Numbered from the stretch's first letter, positions 8,261-16,899 are shown. The stretch is 64,000 nucleotides of DNA from Romboutsia faecis (GCF_014323405.1 NZ_JACRWE010000003.1:62001-126000); one strand, 5' to 3'. The notes: a model not told the origin generated them from the sequence alone. Program-made: numbers and translations.

Positions 8261-8427
8261 TAAAATTTTAGTTTTATAGTAAATTATATTTAATTGTTAT
8301 AAATAAATAGATTGATTATTTTAAGAAACACAAGAAAAGTATGATTTTATCAAAATTTAATCTTATCTTATATCCTTATATAGTATAATACAGTTATAAA
8401 ATTAATTTAAATGAGGGGGATAATTGA

Positions 8428-9219
8428 GTGAAGGTTTTAGATATTGATATGGATTATTTTTTAGAAGATGTACCTTATTCCATACCTCAAGAGTGTACAA
8501 GTAGAGTTAGTGAAGATTATAAACCTTGGAATAAAGAGAAAATTATTGATTTTATTGAAAATAACTTGGGACTTTCAACAAACAGTAAAATCAAAGGTAA
8601 AATAGTACAAAATCACCATGAAGCATTATATTATTGGAATGATTTAGTAAGTATTGAAGCCCTTAGAGCACCTTTTGAAGTGATACATGTAGACTCGCAT
8701 GCTGATTTAGGGTTAGGTTTTGCTTCTCAATTTTTTATTTTTGAAAATTTATTAGGTTTAGATGTAGATAAAAGGGTTAATATTCCAAATTACGAAAATC
8801 TATTTGAAGAATATAGTTTGCCTGGAATAGGTGATTATCTTCTATTTGCAATTGCTTTTAGATGGATTTCTAAACTTACATATGTTGCTAATCCAAATGG
8901 ATTTGGTGATGATTATCCAATATTTATTATGAAAAATTTTCAAGATTCAAGCGGAATAATACAATTACCCTATAATAATAAATATAAATTAACAAAATTA
9001 TTTGAATTATTTGGTGACAATAGAACTAGTATGGAAAAAAAATACTTAAATAATTCAATATTAGAGCCTGAAGTTCCATTTGAGATTAAAAAAAATATTG
9101 ATGATGTAAAATATAATGGAGATTTTGACTTTATTACATTTTGTATTTCTCCTAATTATACTCCTAAAAGTGCAGATTTTATTATTGATATCTTTAAAGA
9201 GTATATAGAAATAGATTAA
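8428..9219 (+). CDS. UPF0489 family protein (arginase-like fold predicted)
   Basis: This 263-residue protein opens with VLDIDMDYF and has HVDSHADLG at about residues 89-97, both hallmarks of UPF0489. The family is thought to share the arginase/deacetylase fold, and the Asp/His residues in these motifs would bind metals. No substrate is established. A GTG start is used, preceded by GAGGGGGA. It stands alone between the structured patch and a terminator, so it looks like cargo of the mobile element. UPF0489 genes occur scattered in mobile elements, which would fit an accessory role. Confidence 0.8.
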   Translation: MKVLDIDMDYFLEDVPYSIPQECTSRVSEDYKPWNKEKIIDFIENNLGLSTNSKIKGKIVQNHHEALYYWNDLVSIEALRAPFEVIHVDSHADLGLGFASQFFIFENLLGLDVDKRVNIPNYENLFEEYSLPGIGDYLLFAIAFRWISKLTYVANPNGFGDDYPIFIMKNFQDSSGIIQLPYNNKYKLTKLFELFGDNRTSMEKKYLNNSILEPEVPFEIKKNIDDVKYNGDFDFITFCISPNYTPKSADFIIDIFKEYIEID

Positions 9220-9292
9220 TTCACTTTTTGTAGTATATATAGTTAAATTTTTACAATAAAATTTCATTTAAATTCGATATTTTATTTTATAT

Positions 9293-9325
9293 AAGGACTC
9301 CGAAATGTTTTGGAGTCCTTATTAT
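9293..9325. terminator. Terminator after the UPF0489 gene
   Basis: AAGGACTCC (9293-9301) pairs perfectly with GGAGTCCTT (9312-9320), followed by ATTAT. It lies between convergent genes and could work both ways. Confidence 0.7.
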
Positions 9326-9446
9326 ATTTCTATTTAAATAAGAGCATACCATAATCAACTAATATAGCTAATAAAATAATCCCGATAACTCCAGTATCAA
9401 TATATCAATTTATAACTATTTCTAAAAAGTAATCATATGAAACAAA

Positions 9447-10589
9447 TTACTCACCATATTTTAATCTTTGACTTTCTTTTATTTTAAGATCTAATTCTTC
9501 AGGAGAATATTTAGTAAATGATTCTTTAAAATTATGAAAGCTAGTTTTCTTAAACTCATGTTTAATACTACGGTTATTAAATTTTTTACTTTGGACTTCG
9601 AATAAATGTTTCTCTAATGCTTCAGCACTACCAAAACTAAATATAGCGTCATTATTAGATCCAGCATTAAATCTATTTTTATGGTTGTACTTTGGCTCAA
9701 AATTGTCTATAATATTATTATAATTTTGTATATTTGATTTGTTAAAGTCCTTGTTATTGCGAGTAACAGGGGCTTTTTTCTTTTCTATAAAGTTTTTATC
9801 ATTGTTATATATCTCTTTTATATATCCAAAAGTATAAGACTCTGGATTGATTTCATTAGCAATTTCTATAGATTTTAATAGTTTATCTGTATTACAAGTA
9901 GACACAAATTCTTTTTGCGTATCAGTTAACTTTCTTTTAAGTTTGCACTTAGTTTCTACTATTGTTACATTAATGTTTTTATCTATTGACTCTTCTTGTT
10001 CATGATGTTCTTCTACAACTACTGAATAAGTATTATTATTAAGTATTATTATAGAGTCACAGTCTCCAGAGTTACAGTCTGTATCTATGGATTTATCCAT
10101 GTGCATAGTCTGTGTAATTGGTGTTTTTTCAACGTTTTTATCTACATTCACAGTCTGTGTATCTGGACTATTTCCATTTACAGAAACTATAGTACCCTTC
10201 TTTTTAAAACCATTGTTTACAGTTTTATAAACATTTTTCTTTATTTCTTTAGCCTTATTAAACCTATCATCGTCATTTAACTCTGATTCATCTAATAATT
10301 CATATTCGTAGTAGAAAGTACCTGTCTCTTCATCTTTCATTTTGTATACTTTTAAGTATCCTAATTCTTGTAACTCTTTCCATGTTCTATCAAATGCAGT
10401 TCTACCTTCTTCTGAAATCTCCATTAAGAAACTTTTGTATAAATCAAAATCTGGTATAGTTATGTAACTTTGTATTAAAGAGTAAAGTCCCTTGGCACTA
10501 AACGATAAGAACTTATCTCTTAGTGCATAATTACTAACTTGAGTGAAGTATATTTTTTTCTTTCTAAATTTACCATTATTATTTTTCAT
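9447..10589 (-). CDS. Replication-initiator-like winged-helix protein
   Basis: The N-terminal 115 residues follow the pattern of phage/plasmid replication initiators: an opening FTQVSNYALRDKFLSFSAKG then LYSLIQSYITIPDFDLYKSF, and EEGRTAFDRTWKELQELGYL, a winged helix of the RepA_N/replisome-organiser type. A long Asn-rich linker (about 140-210) and a basic C-terminal part follow. The start has AAGGAG at 7-8 bp. An ATGTTTTG/CAAAACAT palindrome just upstream suggests autoregulation. At 380 residues it is within the usual range. It is likely the initiator of the left element, which may therefore exist as a plasmid. A plain regulator is the alternative. Confidence 0.65.
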   Translation of the reverse strand: MKNNNGKFRKKKIYFTQVSNYALRDKFLSFSAKGLYSLIQSYITIPDFDLYKSFLMEISEEGRTAFDRTWKELQELGYLKVYKMKDEETGTFYYEYELLDESELNDDDRFNKAKEIKKNVYKTVNNGFKKKGTIVSVNGNSPDTQTVNVDKNVEKTPITQTMHMDKSIDTDCNSGDCDSIIILNNNTYSVVVEEHHEQEESIDKNINVTIVETKCKLKRKLTDTQKEFVSTCNTDKLLKSIEIANEINPESYTFGYIKEIYNNDKNFIEKKKAPVTRNNKDFNKSNIQNYNNIIDNFEPKYNHKNRFNAGSNNDAIFSFGSAEALEKHLFEVQSKKFNNRSIKHEFKKTSFHNFKESFTKYSPEELDLKIKESQRLKYGE

Positions 10590-10606
10590 TTTATTATCTC
10601 CTTAAC

Positions 10607-10625
10607 ATGTTTTGATGCAAAACAT
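10607..10625. promoter_or_regulatory. Palindrome upstream of the rep-like gene
   Basis: ATGTTTTG (10607-10614), ATG spacer, CAAAACAT (10618-10625). It lies 18 bp upstream of the rep-like start codon. It is a candidate operator for autoregulation of replication. Confidence 0.5.
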
Positions 10626-10749
10626 ATTAAATTGAATTTGTTGACGTCACCAAAAGATTTTGTATCCATTATGACACCATTAAACATCATCATGCTATAA
10701 CTTATATCTAATAAACCCTAGTATAAAGCAACAATAATGAGCATATAAG

Positions 10750-11025
10750 ATGCTTATAACAATAAGTTCTCTTGGTATAGCGGGTCTTCCTGGTACAGCA
10801 ACAATGGCTGTTTCAGTAGTTTTATCAGGTGTTGGATTAGGAGCTCATTTCCCACTAGCTGCTGGTATAATAGCAATAGATCCTATATTAGATATGGGAC
10901 GTACTATGATAAATGTAAATGGAGCTAGTACAACAGCTATAGCAGTTGGAAAGTCTTTAGGAAAATTAGATAAAGACGTTTTCAATGGAAGTGAAAATAA
11001 GAGTAATAGTGAGAAAACAGCTTAG
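10750..11025 (+). pseudogene. C-terminal stump of a dicarboxylate/amino-acid:cation symporter (DAACS)
   Basis: The 91 residues include ISSLGIAGLPGTATMA and DPILDMGRTMINVNG. These match the last two conserved segments of the DAACS (GltP/DctA) family, where the second motif lies in the final substrate-binding helix. A full symporter has about 400 residues, so about 300 N-terminal residues are missing. An in-frame TGA at 10738 precedes the ATG and there is no ribosome site. Everything upstream belongs to a mobile element, so the gene was most likely cut by insertion, with the N-terminal part at the other end of the element outside this window. It is probably not functional. Confidence 0.75.
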
Positions 11026-11040
11026 TTATATATATATTAA

Positions 11041-11083
11041 AAAGAGTTGCTTTTAGATTTGTAAATTTAAAAGCAACTCTTTT
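11041..11083 (+). terminator. Strong terminator of the former symporter gene
   Basis: A stem of nearly 20 bp runs from AAAGAGTTGCTTTTAGATTT (11041-11060) to the AAATTTAAAAGCAACTCTTT arm ending at 11082, followed by more T. The intact terminator supports the idea that a full gene once ended here. Confidence 0.85.
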
Positions 11084-11263
11084 TTTATTTATAAATGTAA
11101 TATAAAATAAATCAAAATTAAAATTAATTTTAAAATTTATTATAAAACTAAAATATTTCATATTATTACAAATTAAATAAAAAAATAATAATTAAGAAAA
11201 ATAAATGTGAAAAAAGTAAAAAAAATATCACTGTATACATTGCAAATAGTTGATAAGCATCTT

Positions 11264-11308
11264 TTGACAAATATGTCAATTGACAATATAGAAACGAATA
11301 GTTACAAT
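11264..11308 (+). promoter_or_regulatory. Promoter of the G5/3D protein gene with adjacent palindrome
   Basis: TTGACA (11280-11285), 17 bp and TACAAT (11303-11308) form a sigma-A-type promoter. Directly upstream is the palindrome TTGACA-aata-TGTCAA (11264-11279), a candidate operator touching the -35 box. The rest of 11084-11403 is very AT-rich with no gene. Confidence 0.6.
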
Positions 11309-11403
11309 TTAGTTACATAATCTTAAAAAGCATATAATATAACTTTTATATAGAACATTGAAATTTATAAAAACTTTATAGGATTATAAATAGGGGGATA
11401 ATT

Positions 11404-12252
11404 ATGAAAATTAAAGAGAAAAAAATAATTGTACTATTTTTAGCCACGTCACTATCAATAGCAGTTTTTTTAGGAGGGTATTGGACACTAAAAAAAGAAC
11501 AAATATCTTTAGTAGTAAAAGGTGAAGAAATAAAAGTATCTTCTTTTAAGAAAACTGTAAGAGAACTACTTAGTGAAAATGAAATTCAGTATGATGATGA
11601 TGACATAATAACTCCAAGTTTAAGTTCAGAATTAGAGGATTATATGGAAGTTAAGGTAGTTGAGGTAACTCAATCGCAATTAACTGAAAAGGAGGATATA
11701 CCATACTCAGTAAAATTAATAGATGACAATGATTTGCTAAAAGGAAAAACAAAAGTAACTCAAGAGGGTAAATCAGGAGAAAAAGAAATAACTTATAATC
11801 TTACATATTATGATGGTAAATTAGTTAAAAAAGCTTTAGAAGGTGAAAAAGTATCACAAGAACCAGTTGATAAAATAGTAAAAAAGGGTATTAAAGAAGA
11901 AGTAGAGGAAGTGGTTGTAGCATCAAGATCGACTACATCAAGAAACAGCAATTCTTCTGAAAGTAAAGCAAGTAGTGCTTCAAAAAATGGAAAACATATG
12001 GTAGTTCAAGCAACAGCTTATGCAGGAGATACTATTACATCTACAGGTACAGTTCCAAAATGGGGAACTATAGCAGTAGATCCTAAAGTTATACCTTATG
12101 GTTCTAAGGTTTATATACCTCAATTTAACAAAACTTTTATAGCTGAGGATTGTGGTGGAGCAGTTAAAGGTAATATTATTGATATATTTATGGGCAGTGA
12201 AGCTGAGTGCTATAAATGGGGTAGAAGAACTATAGATATATACATAAATTAA
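11404..12252 (+). CDS. G5/3D domain cell-wall protein (YabE/RpfB-like)
   Basis: The 282-residue protein has an N-terminal membrane anchor or signal (residues 7-26). A DUF348-like region follows (ISLVVKGEEIKVSSFKKTVR). Next is a G5-like region around residues 85-150, and then a Ser-rich linker (175-200). The C-terminal 3D domain contains AVDPKVIPYGSKVYIPQF and the Asp residues of AEDCGGAVKGNIIDIFM. The 3D domain is shared with MltA-type lytic transglycosylases and resuscitation-factor-like wall enzymes. It probably acts on peptidoglycan outside the cell. YabE-type proteins are usually larger, so this is a short version. The ribosome site AGGGGG precedes the ATG. Confidence 0.8.
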   Translation: MKIKEKKIIVLFLATSLSIAVFLGGYWTLKKEQISLVVKGEEIKVSSFKKTVRELLSENEIQYDDDDIITPSLSSELEDYMEVKVVEVTQSQLTEKEDIPYSVKLIDDNDLLKGKTKVTQEGKSGEKEITYNLTYYDGKLVKKALEGEKVSQEPVDKIVKKGIKEEVEEVVVASRSTTSRNSNSSESKASSASKNGKHMVVQATAYAGDTITSTGTVPKWGTIAVDPKVIPYGSKVYIPQFNKTFIAEDCGGAVKGNIIDIFMGSEAECYKWGRRTIDIYIN

Positions 12253-12346
12253 CAGATTCGCTTTACTAAAATTATAAACTATATTATTATTAAAATATGT
12301 ATTTATAAAATATACTAAAAGATTTAGATTTAAAAGGAGAAATTAA

Positions 12347-14059
12347 ATGGGATACAAAAACAACTACGAAACATGGTTAAATAATCCTTATTTTGATGTA
12401 GAAACAAAAGAGGAACTAAATTCTATCAAGGACAATGAGAAAGAAATAGAAGATAGATTCTATAAAAATTTAGAATTTGGGACAGCAGGACTTAGGGGGA
12501 TAATAGCAGCAGGTACAAATAGAATAAATAAATATACTGTAAGAAGAGCGACATTTGGACTTGCTAATTACATAATAAAAAATACAACAGAAGAAGAAAA
12601 AAATAGAGGTGTCGTAATTGCACATGATAATAGACATATGTCTAGAGAATTTTGTATAGAAACAGCTAATACATTAGCTGCATGTGGAATAAAAGCATAC
12701 ATATTTGATGGATTAAGAACTACTCCAGAATTATCTTTCGCCGTAAGAAAGCTAAATACTATAGCTGGTATAGTTATAACTGCAAGTCATAATCCACCAG
12801 AATACAATGGATATAAAGTATACTGGGAAGATGGGGCACAAGTTATGCCAGAAATAGCAAATGCGATAACTGATGAAATTAATAGTATAGATGACTATAG
12901 TAAAATACCTACTATAACTGAAGAAAATAAAAATTTAGTTGTGATGTTAGATGAAGAACAAGATACTGCTTTTATTGAAGCTGTAAAAACACAATCAATT
13001 AGAAAAGATGTTATAGAAAAAGTAGGAAAAGAATTTAAAATAGTTTACACTCCTTTATGTGGAACAGGAAATGTACCTATAAAAAGAGCTTTAAATGAAG
13101 TTGGATTTGAAAATGTATTAATAGTTCCAGAAGAGGAAATGCCAGATCCTAACTTTGCTGGAATAGAATATCCTAATCCAGAGGAACAAAAAGCTTTAAC
13201 AAGAGGTATAGCACTTGCAAAAACAAGTGGTTCAGATCTTGTAATAGCAACTGACCCTGATTGTGATAGAGTTGGAGTAGCAGTTAAAACTGTTAGCGGA
13301 GAATATGCTCTTTTAACAGGTAACCAAATAGGTGGACTTTTAACTAACTATATAATAGAAGGATTAAAAGAAAATAATAAATTAAAAGAAGATTCAGTTC
13401 TTATAAAGACTATAGTTACATCAGAGTTTGGTGCAGACATAGCAAAAGCTAATGATATAGATGTATTAAATGTACTTACAGGGTTTAAATTTATAGGTGA
13501 AAAAATAAAATCTTTTGAAGAAACTAATAAAAATACTTATTTATTTGGATATGAAGAAAGTTATGGATATCTTGTAGGAACTCATGCTAGAGATAAAGAT
13601 GGTGTTGTAGCATCATTATTAATAGCTGAGATGGCAGCTTACTACTATTCAAAAGGAATGAGTTTATATGAAGGATTATTAGAATTATATAAAAAATACT
13701 CATTCTTTAAAGAAAAGACTATATCAATAACATTAAAAGGTAAAGAAGGTATTGAAAAAATACAAGAAATAATAAGCTACTTTAGAAATACTAAGATAGA
13801 ATCAATAAATGATGTTAAAGTAGTTGAATTAAAAGACTACAAAGAAGGAATAGATAATCTTCCTAAGGCAGATGTTTTAAAATACTTCTTAGAAGATGAA
13901 TCTTGGATAGCAGTTAGACCTTCAGGAACAGAACCTAAGCTTAAATTCTATATAGCTGTAAAAGGAAAAGATGAAGAAGAAGCTAATGCTAAATTAGATG
14001 GAATAAAAGATAGTTTAGATAAAATACTAAGTAATGTAATGGACTTAGAAACTGTATAA
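12347..14059 (+). CDS. pgcA: Phosphoglucomutase/phosphomannomutase (alpha-D-phosphohexomutase)
   Basis: This 570-residue enzyme interconverts hexose 1- and 6-phosphates. The four signature sites of the superfamily are present: the phospho-serine loop TASHNPPEYNG (Ser147), the metal loop ATDPDCDRVGVA (about 303-314), the sugar-binding GYEESYGY (about 400-407), and the phosphate-binding RPSGTEPKLKF (about 524-534). The length matches the long Firmicute PgcA/PgmB type used for UDP-glucose and lipoteichoic acid anchor synthesis. AAGGAG precedes the ATG. A structured terminator follows. The gene stands alone as a transcription unit. Confidence 0.93.
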   Translation: MGYKNNYETWLNNPYFDVETKEELNSIKDNEKEIEDRFYKNLEFGTAGLRGIIAAGTNRINKYTVRRATFGLANYIIKNTTEEEKNRGVVIAHDNRHMSREFCIETANTLAACGIKAYIFDGLRTTPELSFAVRKLNTIAGIVITASHNPPEYNGYKVYWEDGAQVMPEIANAITDEINSIDDYSKIPTITEENKNLVVMLDEEQDTAFIEAVKTQSIRKDVIEKVGKEFKIVYTPLCGTGNVPIKRALNEVGFENVLIVPEEEMPDPNFAGIEYPNPEEQKALTRGIALAKTSGSDLVIATDPDCDRVGVAVKTVSGEYALLTGNQIGGLLTNYIIEGLKENNKLKEDSVLIKTIVTSEFGADIAKANDIDVLNVLTGFKFIGEKIKSFEETNKNTYLFGYEESYGYLVGTHARDKDGVVASLLIAEMAAYYYSKGMSLYEGLLELYKKYSFFKEKTISITLKGKEGIEKIQEIISYFRNTKIESINDVKVVELKDYKEGIDNLPKADVLKYFLEDESWIAVRPSGTEPKLKFYIAVKGKDEEEANAKLDGIKDSLDKILSNVMDLETV

Positions 14060-14089
14060 GAAATATAATATAATTTAAAATAAGATGAT

Positions 14090-14168
14090 AGGGCTGATAT
14101 ATTAATTTAGAGCTAAGCAGCTAAAATGCTGCAAAGTGAATTGAATTTTTATGTTAGCCCTTTATTTT
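14090..14168 (+). terminator. Branched terminator-like RNA after pgcA
   Basis: AGGGCT (14090-14095) pairs with AGCCCT (14156-14161), followed by TTATTTTTTT. The long loop contains a second hairpin, GCAG (14117-14120) with CTGC (14129-14132). It acts most simply as the pgcA terminator, but the enclosed hairpin is more elaborate than usual. Confidence 0.6.
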
Positions 14169-14277
14169 TTTCAATAATTTGTGATGGTATAATTTAGAGG
14201 TAAAATATTTGTGTATTTTATTCATATTAATTAAATATTATAGTAGTAGAAAATAAGGAGGTGGATAGGATAAAAGA

Positions 14278-15144
14278 ATGTTAAAATTAAATAAAGAAGA
14301 AATTATTAAAATAATAAGAACATCACGATATGGAGAGATAAACTCAAGGGCCGCAGAAGTATCATTTTATTTATTACTATCCTTATTTCCTTTTATATTA
14401 TTTACGATAAGTATTGTAGTATATATACCTATAATACATATTAATAGATATATATATCTATTACAAAATATAATGCCAGAAGCAGCTTTTAATATAGCTA
14501 ATTCTATAATACAATCAGCAATAGAAAATAGAAGTATTAGTTTAGGAATTACAAGTTTTTTTCTAACTATGTGGACCTCTACTAGAGCTGTTAGAGCCTT
14601 AATTAGAGGGATTAATAGATCTTATAATATTCAAGAAACTAGATCTTTTATTAAAGTATTTAGTATAGCTATGATATTTACTATTATGCTTTTGTTTTTG
14701 ATTTTTTCTTCTATGATATTTTTAGTATTTGGAGAAAATCTAGGACACTTTTTATTAGAATCAATAGGGGTAGATAAAGTATTAATAAATATATGGAATA
14801 TATGGAGATATTTAATAGGGATAGGTACTATAGTTGTAATATTATTAAGTTTATATATATATACACCTAATAAAAAAGTAAAAGTACGTGATTCTATACC
14901 AGGTGCTATAGTAGCTACTTTTTCTTGGTTTTTAATATCATATATTTATTCTTATTATGCAAATCACTATGCTAATTATGAAGTTATTTATGGGAGTATA
15001 GGTGGAATAATTATATTAATGACTTGGATTTATTTAAGTAGCTGGGCAATATTAATTGGTTCTGAGGTAAATGCAAAGCTTTTCTATAGGAAAAATGTAA
15101 AATATAGCACTAAGATAAGGAGAAAAGTATTTAAAAATTATTAA
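14278..15144 (+). CDS. YihY/BrkB-family membrane protein
   Basis: The 288-residue protein has about six membrane helices (approximately 30-50, 85-105, 123-147, 170-192, 205-225, 235-255) and the family signatures SRAAEVSFYLLLSLFPF near residue 22 and TRAVRALIRGINRSY near 100. The YihY/BrkB (once called RNase BN) family is an inner-membrane protein group of uncertain transport function. The C-terminus is short and basic. It is preceded by GGAGGTGG. The next transcription unit begins with the T-box leader. Confidence 0.85.
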   Translation: MLKLNKEEIIKIIRTSRYGEINSRAAEVSFYLLLSLFPFILFTISIVVYIPIIHINRYIYLLQNIMPEAAFNIANSIIQSAIENRSISLGITSFFLTMWTSTRAVRALIRGINRSYNIQETRSFIKVFSIAMIFTIMLLFLIFSSMIFLVFGENLGHFLLESIGVDKVLINIWNIWRYLIGIGTIVVILLSLYIYTPNKKVKVRDSIPGAIVATFSWFLISYIYSYYANHYANYEVIYGSIGGIIILMTWIYLSSWAILIGSEVNAKLFYRKNVKYSTKIRRKVFKNY

Positions 15145-15290
15145 TTATATAAAAATAAATTAAAGTAGTGAATTTTAATTTATTTTGGAATATAATAAAA
15201 ATACGATAATAAACAAAATATCTTAAATAGATAAATAATATTGAGATATATGGATATATTATTTGAAAAATACAAAAATATATTATAAAT

Positions 15291-15540
15291 AAAAGCGATG
15301 AATAGGAAGAGTAAATTCAACTCGATTACCAGAGAGGAAAGCTCAAGGGCTGAAAGGCTTTCTTAATTAGAGGAATTGAAAACTACCTAGGAGCTGCTAT
15401 CTGAAGTTATCATTTAGATTTTAGTAAGAATAGCCGTTTACTGCGTTAAAGTTTTGAGTGAATCTTATTATAGATTAAATTAGGTGGAACCGCGGGAATA
15501 TACTCTCGTCCTTATGTTAAAGGATGGGAGTTTTTTTGTA
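15291..15540 (+). promoter_or_regulatory. T-box riboswitch leader upstream of hom
   Basis: The leader has the standard parts: AAGAGTAA near 15307 (stem I kink), AGAGAGGAAAGC near 15331 (stem I distal part), and the T-box core AGGTGGAACCGCGGG at 15482-15496. A terminator hairpin ACTCTCGTCC/GGATGGGAGT followed by TTTTTTT lies at 15502-15537. Uncharged tRNA binding stabilises the antiterminator and allows read-through into hom. The specifier region near 15381-15395 contains ACTACC, so a threonine codon (ACC) is plausible and fits end-product control of homoserine dehydrogenase. The codon choice is inference. Confidence 0.9.
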
Positions 15541-15568
15541 TATAAAAACTAATTTAGATTGAAATACG

Positions 15569-15608
15569 AACAGAGTCGTCCTGTTATATGATAGATGTCT
15601 GTTTTTTA
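15569..15608 (+). terminator. Second terminator-like hairpin between T-box and hom
   Basis: AACAGA (15569-15574) pairs with TCTGTT (15598-15603), followed by a T-run. AACAG can alternatively pair with CTGTT at 15581-15585. The stem is short, so termination strength is uncertain. Confidence 0.4.
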
Positions 15609-15636
15609 TATAAAAATAAAAAAATGGAGGTAAAAA

Positions 15637-16842
15637 ATGAGAATAGGTATATTGGGTTATGGAACAGTAGGTAGTGGTTTAATAGATATTATAGATAAAA
15701 ATAAAGATAAAAAGAATATTGAAATAGTTAGTATATTGGTAAGAGATAAGAGTAAATATGAAGGTATAAATCATTATGATAAATTGACTACTGATATAGA
15801 AGAAATATTTAGTAAAAATTTAGATGTTTTAGTAGAAGTAATGGGAGGCTTGTATCCTTCCTTAGAATATATTAAAAGAGCTTTAAAAAGCAAAATTAAT
15901 GTAGTTACTGCAAATAAGGACTTATTAGCTGAGAGTGGAGATGAGTTATTAAAATTAGCAAAAGATAATAATGTAAGTATAAAATTTGAAGCTTCAGTTG
16001 GTGGCGGTATACCAGTACTTAAGCCATTAATAGAATCTTTAGAAGGTAATAATATAAATAGTATATGTGCAATATTAAATGGAACAACAAACTTTATATT
16101 ATCAAAAATGTATAATGAAGGTTTATCTTATAATGAAGCATTAAAACAAGCCCAGGAGTTAGGATTTGCAGAAGCTAATCCAGATTCAGATGTATTAGGG
16201 TATGATGCCGCTAGAAAGTTATCTATTTTATCTACATTAGCTTATGATAATAGGGTTTACTGGAAAGATTTATACTTAGAAGGAATAACTAATATTGATG
16301 AAAAAGATATTGAATATGCTAAAAAGCTAAACTGTAAGATAAAGTTAGTTGGGCAAAGTAAGTATGAAGACAATAAAGTAAGTGGTTTTGTAAGACCTGT
16401 ATTAGTAGGTTCTAATAGTATACTGGCAAATATAGAAAATGAATTTAATGCTGTAGTTTTAAATGGTGATTCTGTTGGAGAAGTGTCTTTTGTAGGAAAA
16501 GGTGCAGGAAAGCTTGCTACTGGTAGTGCAGTATATGGTGATGTAATGGATATTTTAAATAATAGGATTTCTTCGATAGATTCATTTACTAAAGAAAAGG
16601 TAGATGTAAATAAAGTTTTAGATGAGAATTGTAGTGCTCTTCTTAGATTTAAAAGTAATCACAAGGATGAAATATTTAGTGTATTAAAAGAAAAAATAAA
16701 GAATTATGATATTTTAAATGAAGATGAAGAACTTGCTGTATTAGTATATGCTAATTCTGAAATTGAGATAAATGATATATTATCAGAAATACAAAATAAA
16801 GGATACTGTAGCCAAGTAAATAAATTAATAAAAATAAATTAA
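15637..16842 (+). CDS. hom: Homoserine dehydrogenase
   Basis: It catalyses NAD(P)H-dependent reduction of aspartate semialdehyde to homoserine, on the way to threonine and methionine. The 401-residue chain starts with the Rossmann motif GILGYGTVGSGL. It has VTANKDLLAE, and the catalytic segment spans EASVGGGIPVLKPL, NGTTNFILSKM and FAEANPDSDVLGYDAARKL. The final 70 residues are a small ACT-like regulatory end that is not well conserved. Control by the T-box leader upstream is clear. No thrB or thrC follows; the gene ends at a bidirectional terminator. AATGGAGG precedes the ATG. Confidence 0.93.
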   Translation: MRIGILGYGTVGSGLIDIIDKNKDKKNIEIVSILVRDKSKYEGINHYDKLTTDIEEIFSKNLDVLVEVMGGLYPSLEYIKRALKSKINVVTANKDLLAESGDELLKLAKDNNVSIKFEASVGGGIPVLKPLIESLEGNNINSICAILNGTTNFILSKMYNEGLSYNEALKQAQELGFAEANPDSDVLGYDAARKLSILSTLAYDNRVYWKDLYLEGITNIDEKDIEYAKKLNCKIKLVGQSKYEDNKVSGFVRPVLVGSNSILANIENEFNAVVLNGDSVGEVSFVGKGAGKLATGSAVYGDVMDILNNRISSIDSFTKEKVDVNKVLDENCSALLRFKSNHKDEIFSVLKEKIKNYDILNEDEELAVLVYANSEIEINDILSEIQNKGYCSQVNKLIKIN

Positions 16843-16849
16843 AATATAT

Positions 16850-16892
16850 ATAGGTTCTCAAAATATTATACTTATAGGTTTTGAGAACCTAT
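16850..16892. terminator. Bidirectional terminator between hom and yaaA
   Basis: ATAGGTTCTCAAAA (16850-16863) pairs perfectly with TTTTGAGAACCTAT (16879-16892). T-runs exist on both sides, as expected for convergent genes. Confidence 0.85.
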
Positions 16893-16899
16893 TAATTTT

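Noticed and set aside
9331..9446. Minus-strand hydrophobic frame (GVIGIILLAILVDYGMLLFK)
   Set aside because: No start codon or ribosome site; an upstream in-frame stop leaves no way to translate it.
11230..11240. TGTATACA site upstream of the 3D protein gene, and a GTATAC near 17908 before gapB
   Set aside because: Both are single copies without the flanking TTG/CAA symmetry or the 20/40 bp pairing seen in the citrate cluster, so chance is likely.
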